Assembly: GCA_964591605.1 (NCBI GenBank)
Contig: CAZQEN010000075.1
Coordinates: 1 to 24,462, forward strand
DNA: 24,462 nt
Reading direction: 5' to 3'
DNA from: CAYLLT01 sp964591605
Lineage (GTDB): Bacteria > Planctomycetota > Phycisphaerae > UBA1845 > PWPN01
Shown here: piece by piece, positions 14,970-22,760 of the stretch
How the letters are laid out: each line of letters starts with the position of its first letter
How positions within the stretch are numbered: position 1 is the stretch's first letter
The notes under the pieces: generated by a model
Told to the model about the DNA's origin: nothing
The model's input: only the letters and a program-made list of their open reading frames with translations
Database searches by the model: none
Program-made: the position numbers and the translations under genes

Positions 14970-15509
14970 TCAATTGTCACTATACTTGACGATCGACGGA
15001 ATCAGGACCTCTTTGACTGCTTTATCGTCCCCGAGGATCTGCCCGAGCTCGAGTTTGAACTGCTGGCGCAGCGTCGCCAGATCGGGCTCACTGAACCGCT
15101 GCGGATCGAGCGAGCGCACGACGCGGCTGAGCCGATCCTGAATGGTCGCCTTTTTGCGGTTGATCAGGCTGGTCAGGTCCAGCGCCTGCTTTTCAGAGAT
15201 GCTGATCGCCACGGTCATGTCGTAGACGATCATCTGCTGCGACTTCTCGTTCTGGGCGCGGATCTTGACGACCTCGACCTCGGTGTCCTCGGGCGCCTTC
15301 TGGCCTTCGGCTGGTTTGAGCCCGTGAACCTCGGAGCCCTCCGCCGACGCGGGCGGACCGGAGAACTGCCGGGCCAGGAAGAACACACCCACCCCTTCAC
15401 CCAGCATGATGCCCAGGATGATCCCCAGGTTGATCATGATCTTCCTGCGTCCCCCCCGGGAGGCCGTCTCGGCGACCGGTTCGGGCTGTTTCGGCGTTTC
15501 ACTGGCCAT
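14970..15509 (-). CDS. fliL: Flagellar basal body-associated protein FliL
   Basis: FliL surrounds the stator and supports its activity. The 179 residues from MASETPKQPEPVAE hold one transmembrane helix (MINLGIILGIMLGEGVGVFF, about 25-44). The periplasmic part carries the FliL features IVYDMTVAISISEKQALDL, IQDRLSRVVRSLD and the C-terminal VKEVLIPSIVKYSDN. The ATG at 15509 lies four bases beyond the motB stop, so the two genes are tightly coupled; longer forms would overlap motB. The N-terminal cytoplasmic stretch is short and basic before the helix (RGGRRK). Confidence 0.93.
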   Translation of the reverse strand: MASETPKQPEPVAETASRGGRRKIMINLGIILGIMLGEGVGVFFLARQFSGPPASAEGSEVHGLKPAEGQKAPEDTEVEVVKIRAQNEKSQQMIVYDMTVAISISEKQALDLTSLINRKKATIQDRLSRVVRSLDPQRFSEPDLATLRQQFKLELGQILGDDKAVKEVLIPSIVKYSDN

Positions 15510-15513
15510 GGGC

Positions 15514-16251
15514 TTACCGCCCTTTCTCGGCGATGGGACCATCTCCCCCCTCCACCCGCACCGCGTGGACCACGATCTCAATCCGGCGGTTCGCCGCGGC
15601 AGCCGAACCTTCCGGGGCCGGGGTGACCAGGGGTTCCTGATCGCCGCAGGCCGATACGCACATCCGCTTTCCGCTCACTCCCGCCCGGATCAGGGCGTCG
15701 ACGACGCTTCGGGCACGCTGATAGGACAGGTCCAGCCCGTCGCGATAGAACGAGGTCGGGGCGAGCGGGCCGTCGCCGTTATGTCCGCGCACCTCGATGC
15801 GGGCCTGCCCGGACCGCAGCATCACCCCCAGCCGTTCGATCGCCGCCAGAGCCTGAGGGCTCGGCGAAACGCTGCCCTTTTCGAACGACGCCGCCCCGGC
15901 GATCCGGATCACGAGGCGATCCGCTTCGTGCGTCACGTCGCAGCAGCGGAGGGTCTCATCCTCCAGGGGCGGCGGCGGACCCGTCGGACTCAACAAGCCC
16001 GCCCGTGCCAGTTGCTCGGGCAGGCTGGGCGGGCGCGTCCATCCCAGGCTCGGCGCCTTGTGGGGTACGTCGCTGAAACCGAACGCGCCCCACACCGCAT
16101 CACGCACGGACGCAAAGCGTCCTCCCGGCCGCAACTCGCTCATGGCGGCGATCATCACGAACACCGCCATCAGAAGCGACATCATGTCGCCGTACGAAAT
16201 CGCCCAGGCTGCGTCCTGCTCCTCGTGTTTGAGCCGTTGAAGCCAGAACAC
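15514..16251 (-). CDS. motB: Flagellar stator protein MotB
   Basis: MotB anchors the stator to peptidoglycan and carries the proton-binding aspartate. The 245 residues begin MFWLQRLKHEEQDAAWAISY, followed by GDMMSLLMAVFVMIAAMS; Asp22 aligns with the essential Asp32 of E. coli MotB. The C-terminal OmpA-like domain (about 115-235) has FEKGSVSPSPQAL, VRGHNGDGP, LSYQRARSVVDAL and ANRRIEIVV. The usual GHTD of the peptidoglycan site is HNGD here, a minor variation. The gene starts with GTG, with GAGG about 6 bases upstream. It is 8 bases downstream of motA and 4 bases upstream of fliL, so one operon is likely. Confidence 0.93.
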   Translation of the reverse strand: MFWLQRLKHEEQDAAWAISYGDMMSLLMAVFVMIAAMSELRPGGRFASVRDAVWGAFGFSDVPHKAPSLGWTRPPSLPEQLARAGLLSPTGPPPPLEDETLRCCDVTHEADRLVIRIAGAASFEKGSVSPSPQALAAIERLGVMLRSGQARIEVRGHNGDGPLAPTSFYRDGLDLSYQRARSVVDALIRAGVSGKRMCVSACGDQEPLVTPAPEGSAAAANRRIEIVVHAVRVEGGDGPIAEKGR

Positions 16252-16259
16252 CGCTCACC

Positions 16260-17129
16260 TCAAGCCGCCTCGCGCTGGGCCGCGGGCTCGGCCGATCGAT
16301 TGTCGGACCCTTCTTCCCGCTGGACCGGTTCGCGGGGCGCCTCCCTGACTTCCGCCGGCTGCCCGGACGCTGCTCGTTGTGCGGCCGGGAGGAACGCCTT
16401 CAGTTTCTGCTCCACGATCCGCGGATGATCGCCCGCGTGGATGGCGAGCACCCCCCGCAGGATCATGGTCTTGATCATCAGCTCGTCACTGCTGCGGCCC
16501 CCGAGCTTGCGGGCCAGGGGCAGGCAGAACACGTTCGCAATCACCAGCCCGTAAAGCGTGGTCAGCAGCGCCACCGCCATGCCGGGCCCGATCTTCGCCG
16601 GGTCGCTCATGTGACCCAGCATGACGACGAGCCCGATGAGCGTGCCGATCATTCCGAACACCGGCGAGAATCGCCCCATCGTCTCGAAGAGGCTCTTACC
16701 GTAGGTGTGCCGAAGATCGGTCGCCTCCATCTCATGGCGCATGACCGTTTCGATCGTGCCGCCGTCCATGCCGTCGATGGCCATCTGCAGCGTGCGTCGG
16801 AGGAAGTCGTCCGACAGGCGCTTGCTGGGCTCTTCGAGGGCGAGCATGCCGTCCCGCCGCGCGATGGCGGCCAGGGCGACGATCTGTTCGATCACGGTCT
16901 CGGGCGCCGGGGCCGTATCGCGAAACGCGCTGCGCAGGACGCCGGCGATCGAGCCCAGTCTTCGGGGCGGCAGAGACACCACGGTGGCCAGGATCGATCC
17001 GCCCAGCACCAGGACGATCGACGGCGTCTGCCAGAAGACGCCCAGGGCCATACCCGTGCTGGCCAGCATCACTCCGAAGAGCAAGCCGACCGCACCCAGG
17101 AGCGCAAAGACGGTCACGCGATCCAGCAT
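16260..17129 (-). CDS. motA: Flagellar stator protein MotA
   Basis: MotA is the rotating stator subunit that pairs with MotB. The 289 residues show four transmembrane segments (about 5-28, 34-54, 150-172, 180-203) and a large cytoplasmic loop with IEQIVALAAIARRDGMLALE and VMRHEMEATDLRHTYGKSLFE. The conserved proline region GRFSPVFGMIGTLIGLVVML starts the third helix. The C-terminal tail (about 250-289) is Pro, Glu and Ala-rich and probably disordered. GGGAGG precedes the ATG. It follows flbD and precedes motB, a layout seen in spirochaetes and related operons. Confidence 0.95.
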   Translation of the reverse strand: MLDRVTVFALLGAVGLLFGVMLASTGMALGVFWQTPSIVLVLGGSILATVVSLPPRRLGSIAGVLRSAFRDTAPAPETVIEQIVALAAIARRDGMLALEEPSKRLSDDFLRRTLQMAIDGMDGGTIETVMRHEMEATDLRHTYGKSLFETMGRFSPVFGMIGTLIGLVVMLGHMSDPAKIGPGMAVALLTTLYGLVIANVFCLPLARKLGGRSSDELMIKTMILRGVLAIHAGDHPRIVEQKLKAFLPAAQRAASGQPAEVREAPREPVQREEGSDNRSAEPAAQREAA

Positions 17130-17287
17130 GCCGCCTCCCGCATCGTTATCGGCCGCCCCGCAATGCGGGCGGTCCCGATCCTGTCATCGACCTCGCGAAC
17201 GCATCGATTCATTTCAATCAGCCTCCGGGCCGCTACGGGCAGGGGGTCGGGCACGCCCATCGCGTTGATTCCCGGTTGGACCTGGTG

Positions 17288-17479
17288 CTACGGGCGGAAC
17301 ATGCGCACCATGCGTCCGTACTCCACGGCCTTGGAGACCACCTCTTCCATCTTTTCGCGAACGATCAGGGTGTCGCCGGTCGTCAGAACAATCGTCGTGT
17401 CGGGACGCTCCTCGATCGTGCGAATCAGCTCGCAGTTCACGACAAAACGTGTGCCGTTGAGCCGGGTGAGGGTGATCAC
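17288..17479 (-). CDS. flbD: FlbD-family small protein
   Basis: FlbD (not the Caulobacter regulator of the same name) is a short protein of unknown mechanism found between flgE and motA or fliL in many bacteria. Its 63 residues read MITLTRLNGTRFVVNCELIR, then TIEERPDTTIVLTTGDTLIV and end REKMEEVVSKAVEYGRMVR plus MFRP. The family words LTRLNG, N.ELI, E..PDT and GD.LIVREK are intact. The start codon is GTG. It lies 96 bases downstream of flgE and about 160 bases upstream of motA. Confidence 0.93.
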   Translation of the reverse strand: MITLTRLNGTRFVVNCELIRTIEERPDTTIVLTTGDTLIVREKMEEVVSKAVEYGRMVRMFRP

Positions 17480-17575
17480 GTCTCAATCTCGAGCGACCGG
17501 GTCGGCGCGCGCGTTCATCGGCGCACGGCAGAATCTGCGCGTGCCCGCGCAAGGAGCGCCGCTGGTCCAAGTCAC

Positions 17576-19276
17576 TTATCGGGCTATCATGAGCAATTCG
17601 TTGAGGAGATCATTGGATGTGGAGATCACCCGGCCATTGGCCGAAAAGCCCGTACTGGCGGTGATGAGTCCGATAAACTCGCGGGTCATGTCCACGTTGC
17701 TGAGCTCCAGCCCCCCGCCGATGACCTTGCCCGAGCCGCCGGTCCCGGCCGGGGCGATGATGGGCTGGCCGGAGTTGGGGCCGACCAGAAACAGATTGTT
17801 GGACGAGCCGATCAGGCCGCCGGGGTTGATGAAGGTCGCCAGTGCGAGCTGACCGAGGGTGCGGGTCAGGCCGTTGCTGAACGTCCCCGTGATCACGCCG
17901 TCGGTGCCTACCGAGAAGTTGTTCAGCGTCCCTGTCGCAAATCCGTCTTGCGTGGTCATGACCAGAGACGAGTTGTCCGTCGTCAGACCAGTGACATCAT
18001 CAAAGTTCAGCTCGATTTGCAGCGGAGTGACCGCGCCGGTGCTGTCGCGGGTGACCTGGATGGTATTGCCCGTCAGGCTGATCATCCGGCCATCGTTGTC
18101 GAAGGTGACCGTCCCAGTAGGGCCGAGCACCTGGCTCGCGTCCGTGTCATCCGGGCTTTCCATGTAGAAGCGCCAGGTATTCCCGCTGTTGGATTTGCTC
18201 TCGAGGGTCATGGTCAGGTTGACCTGGACCGGCGTGCCGAGCGAGTCAAACGCCTGGAAGGTCGTGAACAGGCTTTCTCCGTTGGCCTCCTGGGTCTGCG
18301 TGAAGTTGAACGGGTTGGTGAAGGCCGGATTCGTGCTGCGGATGGAGGAGAGCGGGATCTCCAGGGCGTTTTCGGTGCCCACGTTGCCTTCGACGATCAG
18401 CGTGCCGGCCGGTGCGGTCGAGCCATCGCTCACCCGGATGCCCGGTTGCCCCGTGAGGGCGGGATCGGAATTGATGCCCATCGTGTTGTTCAGGAACTGG
18501 GCGAAGTCTCCCAGCGTGCTGGTCGCGGACACGGTGAAGCTGGCATCGGCGACCTCCCGGCCGCCCCGCCGGGCCCCTGACACGGTGATGACGTCGCCGT
18601 CGGCGAACAGGAGGGCGCCTGGATTGGCGGCGTCTCGCAGGCTGGTCAGCAGCGTGGTATCCGTGGCCGGCACGCCCGGGGCGGACAGAAGCTGCTGAGA
18701 GTTCAGGATCGTGCCCTGTGTGGCGACCGTGCCGTTCGCATTCAGATTGCCGTCGAAGAACGCCCGTGAAGTCGCCCGGGCGGTGCTCAGGGTACCGAGC
18801 GGGATGGTCAGGTTGGTCAGGACGCCGGGGACCAGATTGAAATCGCTGTCGACCCCATAGCCCTGGACGAAAAAGCCGTCCGCGGTCACGAGCTGGTTCT
18901 GGGCATCCACTTTGAAAGTGCCGTCCCGGGTGAACGCCTGCTGGGCATTGGCCGCGCTGATCACGAAGAAACCCTCACCCTCGATGGCCATGTCGGTGGG
19001 GACACCGGTCGTCTCGATGGCACCGGGGGTGAACAGCCGCTGGACGCCGCTGAGCAGTGAGCCGCGTCCGATCTGCGAGGGGTTGGTGCCGCCATATCCG
19101 TTGCCGGGGGCCGTTCCGCCCGAGAGCGTGAGGGCAAACTGGTTCTCAAAGCTCGCCCGGCTTTCCTTGAACGCGGTCGTATTCACGTTGGCGAGGTTGT
19201 CGCCGATCGTATCGATTTTGAACTGGTTCGAGTTCAGGCCCGACAGACCCGTGAACATCGCGGAAGTAAGACCCAT
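17576..19276 (-). CDS. flgE: Flagellar hook protein FlgE
   Basis: FlgE polymerises to form the hook. The 566 residues start MGLTSAMFTGLSGLNSNQFK, then IDTIGDNLANVNTTAFKESR, the rod/hook N-terminal D0 motif. Next comes the D1 region with DMAIEGEGFFVIS and FTRDGTFKVDAQNQLVTADG. The C-terminus GLELSNVDMTREFIGLITAS, then TGFSANGRVISTSNDLLNEL, is the standard closing helix. It is longer than the 402 residues of Salmonella FlgE, with extra Ser, Thr and Gly-rich surface domains in the middle. AGGAG precedes the ATG. Hook genes flgD and fliK lie directly upstream. Confidence 0.96.
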   Translation of the reverse strand: MGLTSAMFTGLSGLNSNQFKIDTIGDNLANVNTTAFKESRASFENQFALTLSGGTAPGNGYGGTNPSQIGRGSLLSGVQRLFTPGAIETTGVPTDMAIEGEGFFVISAANAQQAFTRDGTFKVDAQNQLVTADGFFVQGYGVDSDFNLVPGVLTNLTIPLGTLSTARATSRAFFDGNLNANGTVATQGTILNSQQLLSAPGVPATDTTLLTSLRDAANPGALLFADGDVITVSGARRGGREVADASFTVSATSTLGDFAQFLNNTMGINSDPALTGQPGIRVSDGSTAPAGTLIVEGNVGTENALEIPLSSIRSTNPAFTNPFNFTQTQEANGESLFTTFQAFDSLGTPVQVNLTMTLESKSNSGNTWRFYMESPDDTDASQVLGPTGTVTFDNDGRMISLTGNTIQVTRDSTGAVTPLQIELNFDDVTGLTTDNSSLVMTTQDGFATGTLNNFSVGTDGVITGTFSNGLTRTLGQLALATFINPGGLIGSSNNLFLVGPNSGQPIIAPAGTGGSGKVIGGGLELSNVDMTREFIGLITASTGFSANGRVISTSNDLLNELLMIAR

Positions 19277-19374
19277 GGGACACTCCTCTGGTCAAACGCG
19301 GGACCGTAACAGGGACCTGGGTCGCCTCTGGCGTCCGATGCCCGGCTTTCTGCTTTTCACAACTCGTCTCACGC

Positions 19375-19872
19375 TCAGGCGGCCTTCGCCGCCGCGGCGG
19401 CGGTCAAGGCTTTGTTCTGGACCGCCGTTGTGTTCCCGGTCGCATCGGTGATCTCCTCGAGCCTGGCAAGCGGCAGTGATTGTCCGCTGTCGAGCTCGAG
19501 AATCACTTCGCCCTTGTTGGTGAACCGGACGGCGGTGACAACTCCGTCGGCCACGAACTCGTTCCCCTCGGCATCGGTCGTCGTACCTTTGACGTGTTTG
19601 CCCATGAGGGCCCCGGCCGCTCCAAAACGCTGCTGATCGGTCAATTGAGCGAGCTTGTCGCTCAGCCGGGTGTTCATCTCGAGCTCCCGAATCGTCGCCA
19701 TCTGCTGGACCATCTGCTGGTTGTCCATGGGCTTGAGCGGATCCTGGAACTGAAGCTGCTTGATCAGCACCTTCATGAAATCGTTGCCGCTGATGCCGCC
19801 CAGCGTGTCGCGCGTCGACAGAGCGCTGGAGATGTTTCCCGTCGTTGGATTGATTTGTGTTGCGAGATCCAT
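19375..19872 (-). CDS. flgD: Hook-capping protein FlgD (short form)
   Basis: FlgD caps the growing hook and guides FlgE assembly. The 165 residues start MDLATQINPTTGNISSALST and have the conserved N-terminal motif GNDFMKVLIKQLQFQDPLKP continuing MDNQQMVQQMATIRELE. The rest holds GKHVKGTTTDAEGNEFVADG and VRFTNKGEVILELDSGQSLP. It lacks most of the second, Ig-like part of the 231-residue Salmonella protein, as in other short FlgDs. The ATG at 19872 was chosen because GAGG lies 8 bases upstream; a GTG three codons earlier is possible. It is followed by flgE. Confidence 0.93.
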   Translation of the reverse strand: MDLATQINPTTGNISSALSTRDTLGGISGNDFMKVLIKQLQFQDPLKPMDNQQMVQQMATIRELEMNTRLSDKLAQLTDQQRFGAAGALMGKHVKGTTTDAEGNEFVADGVVTAVRFTNKGEVILELDSGQSLPLARLEEITDATGNTTAVQNKALTAAAAAKAA

Positions 19873-19894
19873 TTGTGTCACCTCAGCTCGTTCT

Positions 19895-19977
19895 TGACGC
19901 CCCTGACCGGGGCGTCATCCATGATCTCTCTCGTCAGGGGGCGGTCTGCGGACCGGAAGGGTAGAATCCCACCCTTC
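19895..19977. promoter_or_regulatory. Three consecutive stem-loops between fliK and flgD
   Basis: TGACGCCCC-TGACC-GGGGCGTCA (19895-19917) is a perfect 9-bp hairpin just upstream of the flgD ribosome site. Next to it, CGGTC-TGCG-GACCG (about 19942-19955) and GAAGGGT-AGAATCCC-ACCCTTC (19956-19977) add two more. There is no T-run. They may protect the flgD-flgE message or set its amount relative to fliK. Confidence 0.55.
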
Positions 19978-20028
19978 GCCCCCACGCGATTGGTTTTCCC
20001 TCCCCTCCGGCACGTGATGCCGATCCCG

Positions 20029-21468
20029 TCAGGCCACCAGGTTCAGCCGCCGTGCGTACCAGGGTGCGTTTTCCGCCGCCGCAGACATCTCGGCTCCCGG
20101 AACATCCGTCGGCAGGGGCTCGGCCGTCGGATGATCGTGCGGGGCACGGCTCTGCGAGCCCGGATTCTGTTCGGACGACTGCCCGAACGTCGCTCCATCC
20201 TGCGGCGAGCCGTGCTGCTGCTGCCACGCCTGTTCCTGCGGAGCAGGCGTCGGCGGTGTCCGCAGCTCGACCTCCATGTGCTGCACCTGAACGCCCTGCT
20301 GTTCGAGGGCGCTCTTGAGTTCGCCCAGCCGGCTCTGCAACGCATCGTGACCGGCCCGCGTCTGCGTCTCCATCCGCAGGGTCAACGTCTGCTCGTGCAT
20401 CCGCACGTCAATCCGCACCTGGCCGAGGTCGGGCGGGTCGAGCCGCAGCAGCATCTTCGACTGCCCGTCACGGCCGGTCGCACGCACGATCCTCGCCAGT
20501 TCGCCGACACTTCCGGGATCGGCCGGGCGGAGGGCTTCGGGCGGACCGCGCCAGATTCCATTCGACCCGGCTCGCCCGGCGATCTGCCCCTTGGCCCGCG
20601 CCGCCGCCTGCAGCAGGTGATCGAAGCTGCCGCCCGAAGGCGCGGCTTTTGCGCTGTCACCCCCTTCGGCCGTGCCGCCCGTCGCGTTGGGACGGGTGGA
20701 CGTGTGTCCCCCAGCAGTCTCCGTGCCAGTCCCGGCCGTGGAACCGGACAGAGGAGCCTCCACAGTCGCAGCGGGCGACCCGGGGACGACTGGCGACACG
20801 TTCTGAGATGGATCACCCGGCAAGGACAGCAGAACGGCGTTCGTCGCCGTCGACGGGCCGGTTGCCGCGGGTGCGGTCGAGGACACCAGGGTCGAGGAGG
20901 GCAGCGAGATCAACGGCAGGAAGCCCACGGCCGGTCGCGGATCTGTCTGCCCGCTGCTCTGAGTCGAGGATGCTGCAGGAGATGTCTCCCGCCCGGAATC
21001 CTCGGCAGGTTCCGCGGACGCCTCGTGCACGACCTCCTGCGATGGCTCCGCCGCCGAGGCCTCCTGCGTCTCAGCAGCAGGAGCCGAAGACGGCCGGCCA
21101 TCGTGGTGGGTTGGCGGCGTGTCCTCCCGTGCGGCACGTTCGAGACGATCGCGCCGGGTGGCGGACTTGTGGCCGATCCTCCTGTCGGGAGGCGACTCGG
21201 CCGATTCCGGGCGTTGCTCCCGCAGCTCGGCCTTGCCCTCGGACGGCTGGGCCCGCTGATCCTGCGCGGCCGCCTCCTGGGCGTCCTGGGCGGCGTCCTC
21301 GCGCCGCTGCCGCGCGAGACGGGCGGACACGAACAGCGCGGAGAAGAAGTCCGACTGATTGCGCGGAGCGGACCCCGCGACAGAATCAGGCAACGACGCG
21401 GCCAGGCGCGCGGATTCCGCCTGGACGATGGGCGCGGGGAGGCGCGCCGCCGCTTCCACACTCGGCAT
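20029..21468 (-). CDS. fliK: Hook-length control protein FliK
   Basis: FliK measures hook length and triggers the FlhB export switch. The 479 residues have a long low-complexity middle rich in Ser, Ala, Pro, Gln and Glu, as expected for the ruler part. The C-terminal switching domain (about 310-400) reads KMLLRLDPPDLGQVRIDVRM, LTLRMETQTRAGHDALQSRL and GELKSALEQQGVQVQHMEVE, matching the Flg_hook family. The ATG at 21468 has GGAGG 5 bases upstream and lies one base after the stop of the preceding gene. The GC-rich sequence makes other frames look open here, but the FliK domain fixes the reading. Confidence 0.93.
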   Translation of the reverse strand: MPSVEAAARLPAPIVQAESARLAASLPDSVAGSAPRNQSDFFSALFVSARLARQRREDAAQDAQEAAAQDQRAQPSEGKAELREQRPESAESPPDRRIGHKSATRRDRLERAAREDTPPTHHDGRPSSAPAAETQEASAAEPSQEVVHEASAEPAEDSGRETSPAASSTQSSGQTDPRPAVGFLPLISLPSSTLVSSTAPAATGPSTATNAVLLSLPGDPSQNVSPVVPGSPAATVEAPLSGSTAGTGTETAGGHTSTRPNATGGTAEGGDSAKAAPSGGSFDHLLQAAARAKGQIAGRAGSNGIWRGPPEALRPADPGSVGELARIVRATGRDGQSKMLLRLDPPDLGQVRIDVRMHEQTLTLRMETQTRAGHDALQSRLGELKSALEQQGVQVQHMEVELRTPPTPAPQEQAWQQQHGSPQDGATFGQSSEQNPGSQSRAPHDHPTAEPLPTDVPGAEMSAAAENAPWYARRLNLVA

Positions 21469-21469
21469 G

Positions 21470-22141
21470 TCATCCTCCGGTGGAGGCGGGCTTCGGACCA
21501 TCCACGCCGGCGCCCGTGACTGATGATTGTTGAATCTGGGCCAGGATCCGCTGAACCCACTCTAACTCGCCTGGTGTCTTGCAGGCGTTGAAGATTTTCT
21601 TGGACCGGTTCTCATCCATCCTGGACAGGATGGTCGCCGCTTCGACGACACTGTTTCTGGAGATGCTGCTGCGGTACAGGAGCTCTTTGGCTTTGACCGG
21701 GTCCATGCTCGAGTACATCTCGACGACCTGGGCGAAACCGTCCTGCCCGCTCTGCTCGGCGAGCTTCCTGATCCGCTCGGCGAGTTCGGCCTTCTGCCGC
21801 TCGATGGCCTCCATCTCCCGGCTGACGTTGAGCTGAATCGTCTGATTGACCCGCCGCCGGTCGTCCAGCTCCCGCTGATGCCGCTCGGCCACCAGCTCGT
21901 AGTATTCGCGCTGCGAACGCAGCCGCTCGATCTCGGCCCGGGAGGGCTCGGGCGGGGCCGGTGCGGAGGCTGGCTGCGAGGCGGGCTGCGGCTTGGGGAA
22001 TTCACCCCGGAGCACCATCGCCATCTGATTCACACGCTCGGCATTGAGCCGCCCCGAGGCGAACAGGTATCCGACCAGTCCGGCGATCGCGAACAGGTGG
22101 ATCAGGGCCAGCAGGGCCAGCATGTGATAAAGACGACTCAT
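21470..22141 (-). CDS. MotE/YlxF-like flagellar membrane protein (MgtE-N-type domain)
   Basis: The 223 residues begin MSRLYHMLALLALIHLFAIA and hold one transmembrane helix (about 7-28). A Pro/Ala-rich spacer (about 48-68) and a coiled coil (about 68-135, RQRELDDRRRVNQTIQ-type heptads) follow. The C-terminal helical domain (FAQVVEMYSSMDPVKAKELL, AATILSRMDENRSKKIFNAC) resembles the MgtE N-domain/FliG-like fold. This architecture and its place between fliJ and fliK match Bacillus YlxF and rhizobial MotE, a MotC chaperone. Its job here is not known. No Shine-Dalgarno sequence precedes the ATG; heptamers do. Confidence 0.87.
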   Translation of the reverse strand: MSRLYHMLALLALIHLFAIAGLVGYLFASGRLNAERVNQMAMVLRGEFPKPQPASQPASAPAPPEPSRAEIERLRSQREYYELVAERHQRELDDRRRVNQTIQLNVSREMEAIERQKAELAERIRKLAEQSGQDGFAQVVEMYSSMDPVKAKELLYRSSISRNSVVEAATILSRMDENRSKKIFNACKTPGELEWVQRILAQIQQSSVTGAGVDGPKPASTGG

Positions 22142-22145
22142 GGTG

Positions 22146-22238
22146 TGGTCAGTTGTCCGTTGTCAGTGGTCCGTCGTTCTCTGTCTCCCGCCGTCCATCT
22201 TGATTTCGACTTTCGACTTTCGATTTTCGACTTTCATC
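22146..22238. repeat. Composite heptamer block between fliJ and the MotE-like gene
   Basis: Four units TGGTCAG, TTGTCCG, TTGTCAG, TGGTCCG (22146-22173) begin four bases from the MotE-like ATG. After about 30 other bases comes a second tract TTTCGAC, TTTCGAC, TTTCGAT, TTTCGAC, TTTCATC (22204-22238), whose last unit contains the fliJ stop codon. The layout mirrors the fliQ/fliR junction. Confidence 0.88.
22163..22237 (-). CDS. Candidate bridging mini-ORF between fliJ and the MotE-like gene
   Basis: A 24-codon frame starts at an ATG that overlaps the fliJ stop (ATGA) and reads MKVENRKSKVEIKMDGGRQR, ending TTDH. It stops 21 bases before the MotE-like ATG. The first half is encoded by GTCGAAA heptamers and the end by CTGACAA heptamers. 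An ATGA overlap is a classic coupling arrangement, but no protein evidence exists and the GTCGAAA repeat is stop-free in all frames. Confidence 0.35.
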   Translation of the reverse strand: MKVENRKSKVEIKMDGGRQRTTDH

Positions 22239-22686
22239 TGTGCTCGTACGCGAACCGCACGGTTCCGAGTTCGTCGAGTTCGAGCGTTTCGCGACGCTCC
22301 TGCGCCTTGATGTGCGCGCTGCTCTGCCGCTCCTTGAGTTTCTCGATTACGCGGCGCTGTTTCACTGCTTCCGCCAACTGCGTGCGCTCCTGGGCGAGTC
22401 GAGCCTCCAGGAATCGCAGGCGGGCCTGCGCCTCGAGGCTGCTCTTGTGCAGATGCCCCAGCCAGTGCCGGTGACGGACCGTCTGCTGCAGGTCGATCGT
22501 CCCGCCGCTGGTGCTGCGCCGGATGGCCTGTGTCTCCTGCTCGATCTGCCGCTCCAGCGACGCGAGCTGATCCTGCACCTGGGCGATCTGGCGGAGCCGG
22601 TCGGCCACGATACGCTTGTGCTCGTCCTCACGCTGCCGCCGCAGCTTGAGAATCGTCTCGAAGCGGAATTGGAAACGTTTGGCCAT
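22234..22686 (-). CDS. fliJ: Flagellar export chaperone FliJ
   Basis: FliJ is the coiled-coil stalk that links the FliI ATPase to FlhA. The 150 residues start MAKRFQFRFETILKLRRQRE, the conserved FliJ opening. They are almost entirely helical with long runs of charged heptads, and the C-terminal half has EAVKQRRVIEKLKERQ, another family mark. It lies between fliI and the MotE-like gene, as in Bacillus. The ATG at 22686 has no Shine-Dalgarno sequence; the upstream mRNA is made of CTGACCA/CTGACAA heptamers. The last codons overlap a repeat unit. Confidence 0.93.
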   Translation of the reverse strand: MAKRFQFRFETILKLRRQREDEHKRIVADRLRQIAQVQDQLASLERQIEQETQAIRRSTSGGTIDLQQTVRHRHWLGHLHKSSLEAQARLRFLEARLAQERTQLAEAVKQRRVIEKLKERQSSAHIKAQERRETLELDELGTVRFAYEHR

Positions 22687-22690
22687 GAGT

Positions 22691-22760
22691 TGGTCAGTGG
22701 TTCGTGGTCAGTTGTCCGTTGTCAGTTGTCAGTGGTCCGTTGTCAGTTGTTGGTTGTGAG
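22691..22760. repeat. Ten-unit heptamer array upstream of fliJ
   Basis: Ten units in uninterrupted 7-base register: TGGTCAG, TGGTTCG, TGGTCAG, TTGTCCG, TTGTCAG, TTGTCAG, TGGTCCG, TTGTCAG, TTGTTGG, TTGTGAG. The array starts four bases from the fliJ ATG. A looser CTTTCTCACC-type tract follows at about 22823-22860 near the fliI stop. Confidence 0.93.

Noticed and set aside
17145..17152. Perfect sigma-28 -10 word GCCGATAA on the minus strand before motA
   Set aside because: No TAAA-like -35 at the proper distance, and a start from it would fall inside the motA ribosome site. One 8-base match in this length is expected by chance.
19980..20040. Possible sigma-54 promoter (GGCATCACGTGCCGG) before flgD
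   Set aside because: The GG-GC elements are not at the required spacing for TGGCAC-N5-TTGC; the word is better explained as a short palindrome.
19480..21519. Long plus-strand open frame opposite fliK and flgD
   Set aside because: It is an antisense shadow of real genes that carry clear family motifs; its composition is Arg and Gly-rich with no recognisable domain.
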